Positions 59,091 to 64,000 of a DNA stretch of 64,000 bases are shown here, piece after piece. The notes under the pieces are model-generated. The model saw only the letters and a program-made list of their open reading frames with translations. It did not search any database and was not told the DNA's origin. Position 1 is the stretch's first letter. Each line of letters starts with the position of its first letter. The stretch comes from JAVKFF01 sp040226215. GTDB lineage: Bacteria > Pseudomonadota > Alphaproteobacteria > DSM-16000 > Inquilinaceae. Position numbers and translations under genes: made by a program. Location: the NCBI GenBank assembly GCA_040226215.1, contig JAVKFF010000201.1:62001-126000 (forward strand), read 5' to 3'.

Positions 59091-59993
59091 ATGCCATCGG
59101 CCCGCAAGGTTGTCGTCTTCGGCGGCACCGGCATGCTGGGCAGCCGTATCGTCCGGCGGCTGTCCGCGGCGGGCGTGCCGGTGCGCGTCGCCGTGCGTCA
59201 TCCGGAGCGTGTCGAGACGCTCTCCGGTCCAGTGGAGGCGGTGGCCGCCGACATCCGCGCGGTGACACGCGACGCGCCAGCACTGGCCGGCGCCTCGGGT
59301 GTGGTCAACGCGGTCGGCCTCTATACCGAGCAGGGCGATGCCACCTTCGAGGCGGTGCATGCCGAGGGGGCGGCAAGGCTGGCCTCCGCCGCCCGGGAGG
59401 CCGGCATCGACCGGCTGGTGCACGTATCGGGCATCGGCGCCGACCCGGCCTCGGCCGACGCCTACATCGCCGCCCGCGGCCGCGGTGAGGAGGCGGTACG
59501 CAGGGCCCACCCGGGTGCCGTCGTGGTGCGGCCGAGCGCCCTGTTCGCCGACGGCGAGGGGCTGGTGGAGACGCTGGCCGGTATCATCCGCCGCGCACCG
59601 GTCTTCCCGCTGTTCGGAACCGGCCGCACGCGCCTGCAGCCGGTGGATGCCGACGACGTGGCCGAGGCGATATGCCGCCTGCTGGAGCCGGAACGCGCAA
59701 CCGAGCCAGTCTACGAACTGGGCGGCCCGTGGGTCGTCACCTACCGCGAACTCGTCGAGCTTGTCGCCGCTCGCCTCGGCCGGCGGCGCGTTCTTATGCC
59801 CGTTCCCTTCGCCGCCTGGTCGGCGGCGGCGCGGCTGCTGGCGGTCGTCTCCCGCGCGCCGCCGCTGACGCCGGCCCAGGTGGCGCTGATGCGCGAGGAC
59901 AATGTGTGCGACCCCCAGCGGCCTTCCTTCGACGCGCTGGGGATGTCGCCGGCAGCGCTGGACAGCGTGCTGGACCGCCTCGCGCCCGGCTGA
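59091..59993 (+). CDS. NAD(P)-binding SDR/NDUFA9-like oxidoreductase
   Basis: This 300-residue atypical SDR has the nucleotide motif VVVFGGTGMLGSRIVRRL at the N-terminus, then AVRHPERVETL and the substrate-side LVHVSGIGADPASADAYIAA, where the usual YxxxK is shifted to Y-x-x-x-R. VVVRPSALFADGEGLVETLA and LQPVDADDVAEAI follow. The pattern fits the complex I NDUFA9-like group, which assists respiratory complex I assembly or quinone-related chemistry. It follows the shortened HhH gene by nine bases and converges on a methyltransferase gene. Confidence 0.83.
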   Translation: MPSARKVVVFGGTGMLGSRIVRRLSAAGVPVRVAVRHPERVETLSGPVEAVAADIRAVTRDAPALAGASGVVNAVGLYTEQGDATFEAVHAEGAARLASAAREAGIDRLVHVSGIGADPASADAYIAARGRGEEAVRRAHPGAVVVRPSALFADGEGLVETLAGIIRRAPVFPLFGTGRTRLQPVDADDVAEAICRLLEPERATEPVYELGGPWVVTYRELVELVAARLGRRRVLMPVPFAAWSAAARLLAVVSRAPPLTPAQVALMREDNVCDPQRPSFDALGMSPAALDSVLDRLAPG

Positions 59994-60000
59994 AGGGATC

Positions 60001-60738
60001 TCACTGCCGCATGGCGGTGCGCGGATGGGGCAGGAGATCGATCGGCTCGATCTTCAACCAGGCGGTCGAGTTCTGCGCCCGGTCCTTCACCTCGGTCAGG
60101 TGCACGAGGATGAAGCGGCGCGTCGCGACCACGCGTTCCAGGTGGCGCTGCCCCGTTTCGTCCAGTCCCTCCAGCATGACCGCGGGAACCTGGCCGCGAT
60201 TGAACAGCCCCACGAGCTGCTCCAGCAGCAGATAGGACGGCAGGTAGGTGGAGGCGGAATCGATGAACAGCGACGCCGCCGGCGCCATCTGCGGCAGGAA
60301 GTGGGCCAACAGCGCCACGATGTCCGCCGGCCCGTGGGCAAAGTCGGCGAGCAGCAGGTCGATCGGCCGTTCGATGGTGGGGAAGGGCGGCAGCCGCGCC
60401 TCGACCAGGCGCAGCGGCTGGTCGACCCCCAGCCGGCGGGCCTGCCGCGCGATGAAGGCGCCGAAGGGCTCGTCCGGCCGCTCCAGGAAGGGGCGCACCT
60501 CGGTCGAGCGCGCCGTGTTCACCCAGTGCGAGCCGTCGTCGAAGGTCAGCACCGAGCCTTGGCCGTTCTCCCGGCAGGCGAGGGCGAGCCAGAAGGCCGT
60601 GGTGCCGAGCCCGGTGCCGAGATCGAGGATGCGCCGCGGCCGCTGCATGCGGGCGAGCGCGTAGAGGAAGGGGCCGAGATCCTCGGTGCCGTAGACGGCG
60701 CCGACGGCCCTGGTATAGGCGAGGAGGTCGGGCGTCAC
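60001..60738 (-). CDS. Class I SAM-dependent methyltransferase (CmcI/MTase_24-like)
   Basis: The 245-residue version starts at GTG 60738 (TPDLLAYTRAVGAVYG), 17 bases after the upstream stop; an ATG at 60792 overlapping the hydroxylase gene is an alternative. The SAM motif is RILDLGTGLGTTAFWLAL, followed by GSVLTFDDGSHWVNTAR, and IDLLLADFAHGPADIVAL marks the downstream acidic motif. It is in the same direction as the Asp/Asn hydroxylase immediately upstream, so the two are probably one operon. Substrate is unknown. Coupling with a 2-oxoglutarate hydroxylase hints at tailoring of a peptide or amino acid, which is speculative. Confidence 0.8.
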   Translation of the reverse strand: MTPDLLAYTRAVGAVYGTEDLGPFLYALARMQRPRRILDLGTGLGTTAFWLALACRENGQGSVLTFDDGSHWVNTARSTEVRPFLERPDEPFGAFIARQARRLGVDQPLRLVEARLPPFPTIERPIDLLLADFAHGPADIVALLAHFLPQMAPAASLFIDSASTYLPSYLLLEQLVGLFNRGQVPAVMLEGLDETGQRHLERVVATRRFILVHLTEVKDRAQNSTAWLKIEPIDLLPHPRTAMRQ

Positions 60739-60754
60739 GGCTGCCGGCGCCTGT

Positions 60755-61483
60755 TCAGGCGGCCTCCGTCCAGTCCGGCGCCCGGCCGACATAGATCGGC
60801 TGGCGGGGTCTGAGCGGGTTGGCGAGGGCCGGGCGCGCATCGGGATAGACGTCGATGAACAGGTTGACCCGCGGCCGCTTTCCGTTGTGGCGCACGGAAT
60901 GCCGGCGCCGGTTGTTGAAGTCGTAGGCCCGGCCCAGCGCCATCACCAGCTTGCGGCCGTCGATCTTGTACTCGACGCCGCTCGGATGGGCGAGGGGGAC
61001 GTGCACCCGGTGCGCCCTGGCCGCGATCGGCTGGTTGTCGGTATGCGGCAGGATCCTGGCGCCGGGAGTGAGCCGCACCAGTGCGACCCTTGTGACCACG
61101 CCGCGGCCGCCCAGCAGCCGATGCACCGCCTCGACGACGGGGCCGGCGGTGGCGGCGAACTCCCGCCAGGCGGGCAGCACGTAGACACTGCCGATATCGA
61201 TATCGACCCGGCCGATCGGCGCCACTTCGTGAGGCGGCACGCCCTTCTCCAGCGACCAGGCGTAGAGCAGATCCTCGAGGTGGTGGTAGCCGACGGTGTT
61301 CATTCCGGCGTGGTATTCGTGGCGCAGCACGATTGTCTGGGTGACCGCGTGCACCTTGTCGGCCAGCACGTCCTCGCGGATGGAGTGGCGCTGCCAGGCC
61401 TCGGCCGGCAGCGCGTTCACCTGCTCCATGAGGGGGGCCACGGGCACAGGACCGAGATCGCGGTAGGGAACGCCAATATCCAT
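60755..61483 (-). CDS. Aspartyl/asparaginyl beta-hydroxylase-type Fe(II)/2-oxoglutarate dioxygenase
   Basis: This 242-residue protein starts at 61483 behind CCGGAGG. The facial triad is visible as HTD (His147, Asp149 in ARILPHTDNQP) and the distal His195 in FNNRRRHSVRHNG. The following Arg-containing GKRPRVNLFIDVYP binds 2-oxoglutarate in the family. This is the Asp_Arg_Hydrox fold. Members hydroxylate Asp/Asn/Arg or lipid A. The next gene, a methyltransferase, starts just beyond the stop. It is divergent from the OhrR-like regulator across a 291-base gap with two palindromes. Confidence 0.87.
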   Translation of the reverse strand: MDIGVPYRDLGPVPVAPLMEQVNALPAEAWQRHSIREDVLADKVHAVTQTIVLRHEYHAGMNTVGYHHLEDLLYAWSLEKGVPPHEVAPIGRVDIDIGSVYVLPAWREFAATAGPVVEAVHRLLGGRGVVTRVALVRLTPGARILPHTDNQPIAARAHRVHVPLAHPSGVEYKIDGRKLVMALGRAYDFNNRRRHSVRHNGKRPRVNLFIDVYPDARPALANPLRPRQPIYVGRAPDWTEAA

Positions 61484-61673
61484 GGCTGAAACCTCCGGGG
61501 TGCGGGGCGGGGGGCGTGGCGGCCCGATCCGGAAGGACGCCTGTCCCTCCGGTCGCCGGTAGAGGCCGGTTGGGTCTGGAACGGCTCGGCGGCCGGACCG
61601 CCTCGCGGTGATGCAAAACCGGGGCCCGTCCTGTCGCCTGGACGGGATGACGCTGAAGGTGACGGGCAAATTA

Positions 61674-61700
61674 ATCGTGCACGATATAATTGAAGTCAAT
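61674..61700. promoter_or_regulatory. Two tandem 12-bp palindromes upstream of the OhrR-like gene
   Basis: ATCGTGCACGAT (61674-61685) and ATTGAAGTCAAT (61689-61700) lie three bases apart in an AT-rich patch about 75-100 bases before the MarR start. They are plausible operators for it and could also affect the divergent hydroxylase operon. Confidence 0.5.
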
Positions 61701-61774
61701 ATATCGGCCCGATAGAGCCACTATTTTTGTTTTTGAGGATGCGATCTGGAACCAGCTGTGCGAGATTTTCCGCC

Positions 61775-62239
61775 ATGTCCAAGGTCGACAAGAATTGCGC
61801 TTACACACCGCCTGCGGATCTGAAGCTCGACAATCAGGTGTGCTTTCCGTTGTACGCGGCCGCCAATGCGGTGGTGCGCGCGTACTATCCCTATCTCAGC
61901 GAACTCGGCCTGACCTATCCGCAGTTCCTCGTGCTGATGGTGCTGTGGGAGGAGGATGGCGTGTCCATCGGCGAAATCGGCCGGCGCCTGCGCCTGGAGA
62001 CCGGCACGCTGACCCCGGTGCTCAAGCGCATGGAGTCCGCCGGGCTGATCGCCCGCCGGCGCTCCGCCACCGATGAACGCCGGGTCTGCGTCTCCCTGAC
62101 CCCGGCGGGCCAGGCGCTCCGCGACAAGGCGCGCGACGTGCCGGCACGCATGATGGAGCGCTTCGACCTGAAGCCGGAACACGCGCTGCTGCTGAAGGAT
62201 CTGCTGACCGACCTGGTCAACCGCATCGACGCCGAATAG
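61775..62239 (+). CDS. OhrR-like MarR-family regulator
   Basis: This 154-residue winged-helix protein starts at the ATG at 61775 (MSKVDKNCAYTPPADLKLDN). Features are DNQVCFPLYAAANAVVRAYY with Cys23 at the position of the redox-sensing Cys of OhrR (Cys15 or Cys22), YPQFLVLMVLWEEDG, and the DNA-reading RLETGTLTPVLKRMESAGLI. OhrR repressors lose DNA binding when this Cys is oxidised by organic hydroperoxides. No ohr gene lies in the window, so the target could be itself or the divergent hydroxylase operon. The tandem palindromes upstream support autoregulation. Confidence 0.88.
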   Translation: MSKVDKNCAYTPPADLKLDNQVCFPLYAAANAVVRAYYPYLSELGLTYPQFLVLMVLWEEDGVSIGEIGRRLRLETGTLTPVLKRMESAGLIARRRSATDERRVCVSLTPAGQALRDKARDVPARMMERFDLKPEHALLLKDLLTDLVNRIDAE

Positions 62240-62315
62240 CGCCGGACGGCGGACTTGCGGGGAGTGGGCCGCATCTGCTTCTATTTGTGGTCGATCCAGA
62301 CCGGAGGATGGTCGC

Positions 62316-63566
62316 GTGAGCCGCTTTGGTTGGGGGCGCCCCGAACCGTTCGCCGACGATGATGACGACGCCGATGTTATCGGGCGCGCGCTGCGTACCG
62401 TGCGCGAGCATCTCGGCATGGAGGTGGCCTACCTCTCCGAGTTCGTCGACGACCGGGCGGTCTTCCAATATGTCGACGCGCCGGGCGCGGAGCACCTGAT
62501 CAAGGTCGGCGACAGCCACGCGCTCGAGGACATCTACTGCCGCCACATCCTCGAAGGCCGGCTGCCCGAGCTGATCGCCGACACCGCCAAGGAGCCAGCG
62601 GCAATGGCCCTGCCGATCACCAGGGCGGTGCCGATCGGCGCGCATCTGAGCATCCCCGTCCGCCTGTCGAACGGTGGCGCCTACGGGATGTTCTGCTGCC
62701 TGAGCTCGCGGGCGAACCCGTCGCTGAACGAACGCGACCTGGCGACCATGCGGATCTTCGCCGACCTGGTGGCCCGGCAGGTCAACCGCGACCTGGAAGG
62801 CCACCAGCGCATGCTGGAGCGCCAGGATCGCATTCATTCCGTGCTTTCCCAGCAGGCCTTCGACATCGTCTACCAGCCGATCTGGCGGCTGCGCGAACCG
62901 GCGCTGGCCGGCGTCGAGGCGCTCTGCCGTTTCACCGGCAGGCCCTATCGCAGCCCTGACATCTGGTTCGGCGAGGCGGCCAAGACGGGTCGTGGAACCG
63001 ATCTCGAACTGATGGTGATCGAGCGGGCGCTCGACGCGCTTCCACGCCTGCCCGACGGCGCGTATCTCTCCGTGAACGCCTCGCCCGTGACCATCGCCAG
63101 CGGTCGGCTGGCGGCGCTGCTGGACGGCCGGCCGCTTGCCCGCCTCGTGGTCGAGGTCACCGAGGACACGCCTGTCGCCGACTACGACCGTCTGGTCGAG
63201 GCGATGGCGCCGCTGCGCGACGGTGGCGCCCGGCTAGCCGTCGACGACACCGGTACCGGCCATGCCGGCCTGCGCCACCTGCTGCGCCTGGTGCCGGAGA
63301 TCATCAAGCTCGACCTCACGCTGACGCGCGGGGTCGATGGCGATGTGGCGCGCCGCGCCCTGGTCTCCGCGCTGATGTTCTTCGGCCGGGAGACCGGCGC
63401 GGAGGTGGTCGCCGAGGGGATCGAGACCGATGCGCAACTCGCCACGCTTCTGTCCCTGGGCGTCGCGCTGGGGCAGGGGTTCCGACTTGGCGCACCGGCG
63501 ACGCTGGATGACCTGGCGGACGTGCTGGCGGGCCGCGCGCTGCCCGAGGCGCTGCGACAGCCGTGA
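62316..63566 (+). CDS. GAF-EAL domain cyclic-di-GMP phosphodiesterase-like protein
   Basis: This 416-residue protein starts at GTG 62316 behind GGAGG. Residues about 20-165 are a GAF sensor domain (MEVAYLSEFVDDRAVFQYVD, IPVRLSNGGAYGMFCCLSS). Residues about 175-405 are an EAL domain. The signature E-A-L is intact at 201-203 (GVEALCRF), and SVNASP, VVEVTED, the DDTGTG metal motif, IIKLD and VVAEGIET are present. Key metal and catalytic residues therefore appear conserved, so hydrolysis of c-di-GMP is likely. No GGDEF domain is attached. It is a probable single-gene unit. Confidence 0.9.
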   Translation: MSRFGWGRPEPFADDDDDADVIGRALRTVREHLGMEVAYLSEFVDDRAVFQYVDAPGAEHLIKVGDSHALEDIYCRHILEGRLPELIADTAKEPAAMALPITRAVPIGAHLSIPVRLSNGGAYGMFCCLSSRANPSLNERDLATMRIFADLVARQVNRDLEGHQRMLERQDRIHSVLSQQAFDIVYQPIWRLREPALAGVEALCRFTGRPYRSPDIWFGEAAKTGRGTDLELMVIERALDALPRLPDGAYLSVNASPVTIASGRLAALLDGRPLARLVVEVTEDTPVADYDRLVEAMAPLRDGGARLAVDDTGTGHAGLRHLLRLVPEIIKLDLTLTRGVDGDVARRALVSALMFFGRETGAEVVAEGIETDAQLATLLSLGVALGQGFRLGAPATLDDLADVLAGRALPEALRQP

Positions 63567-63845
63567 AATCCGGCGCGGTGCCGGGGCTGCCGATCCGGCA
63601 AAAATGGCCCGACCCCTTGAGCCCCGCCCGCCGAGGCCCTAGGTTGACGGTGATCCGGCGGCCCCGGCCGCCTGCCGACCCACGAGAGCCAAGGGCTGAC
63701 ATCGGCGTTTCGCCGCCTCCGGTCGCGATGGGGGCGAGGGCATGAAGTGCCGCTTCACGGCCGCGCCGCGTCACCGATCCGACAGCGACCCGACAACGAT
63801 CCGCCAACCACCGCGACCTCCAGACGAACCAGACAGGAGATGGCC

Positions 63846-64000
63846 ATGACAGAGGCCAAAAAGGGCGATACCGTCCGCGTCCACTATACCGGCAAGCTCA
63901 CCGACGGCACCCAGTTCGACAGTTCGCATGGCCGCGAACCCATCGAGTTCGAACTCGGCAGCGGCCAGGTGATTCAGGGTTTCGAGCGCCAAGTCGAGGG
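63846..64000 (+). CDS. FKBP-type peptidyl-prolyl isomerase, N-terminus only
   Basis: Starting at the ATG at 63846 (AGGAG upstream), the frame runs off the window end after 51 complete codons. It contains GDTVRVHYTGKLTDGTQFDS and, after HGREP, IEFELGSGQVIQGFERQVEG, the characteristic FKBP/SlyD-type fold start. Members catalyse cis-trans proline isomerisation and often act as chaperones. Whether it is a minimal FKBP or SlyD-type with an insert cannot be seen. The 279 bases between the EAL gene and this start contain no gene I can support. Confidence 0.93.
   Translation, partial: MTEAKKGDTVRVHYTGKLTDGTQFDSSHGREPIEFELGSGQVIQGFERQVE

Overview
The window is a GC-rich stretch of chromosome from an alphaproteobacterium, most likely a Rhodospirillales-like marine or soil heterotroph. 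This is inferred from gene order (mrp, hflKC-DUF2065-degP, serB, miaA, ilvBNC, leuA, mreBCD-mrdA-rodA), Fur- and OhrR-type signals, and paired TRAP transporters for aromatic acids. There is no rRNA, no CRISPR array and no intact mobile element. The first and last genes (an Mrp-type ATPase at the left edge, an FKBP-type isomerase at the right edge) are cut by the window.

Layout. (1) 1-11.3 kb is core housekeeping: Mrp ATPase, HflK/HflC with a DUF2065 peptide, a DegP-type protease, SerB, MiaA and the ilvB-ilvN-ilvC branched-chain operon. (2) 11.4-15.9 kb holds an ArsR plus SRPBCC/SnoaL pair, a stand-alone flavin-dependent tryptophan-halogenase-like enzyme and a cyclopropane fatty acid synthase. 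(3) 16.0-18 kb is leuA, preceded by a leader peptide with eight Leu codons (a likely attenuator). (4) 18-26.2 kb has a VWA lipoprotein, the rod-shape operon mreB-mreC-mreD-mrdA-rodA and tRNA-Lys(CTT), followed by a conspicuously AT-rich strip with one small secreted protein. (5) 27.4-29.4 kb has a membrane-anchored hypothetical protein and a lone glycosyltransferase.

(6) 29.5-45.4 kb is an aromatic-acid catabolic island. On the minus strand dctP-dctQ-dctM-hydrolase-ligA-ligB form a tightly overlapped operon with a FadR-type GntR regulator. Identical operator-like palindromes (AATGTATACAAT) lie upstream of both the regulator and dctP. Divergently, a feruloyl/coumaroyl-CoA ligase (minus) faces a plus-strand run of crotonase, MarR regulator, CouO-like amidohydrolase, a second TRAP system, an acyl-CoA dehydrogenase and a fused LigB-LigA (gallate dioxygenase-like) ring-cleavage enzyme. 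Together they suggest import of lignin-derived phenylpropanoids, CoA activation, side-chain shortening and extradiol ring cleavage.

(7) 45.5-50.4 kb is a mixed region: an unknown protein, a cytochrome c/Vgb-type propeller, a VOC protein and an alpha/beta hydrolase (each preceded by a related palindrome), and a methyltransferase. (8) 50.4-55.7 kb is a Fur-box-preceded iron operon: imelysin, DUF1111 di-haem protein, a second imelysin broken by one frameshift, and DUF1513. (9) 55.7-64 kb has a PRC-barrel protein, trehalose-6-phosphate synthase, a zone of gene debris (DJ-1/PfpI tail, DNA ligase tail, shortened HhH-GPD protein), an NDUFA9-like oxidoreductase, a methyltransferase, an Asp/Asn hydroxylase, an OhrR-like MarR regulator, a GAF-EAL protein and the start of an FKBP. 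All functional statements rest on motif recognition by eye; no database search was run.
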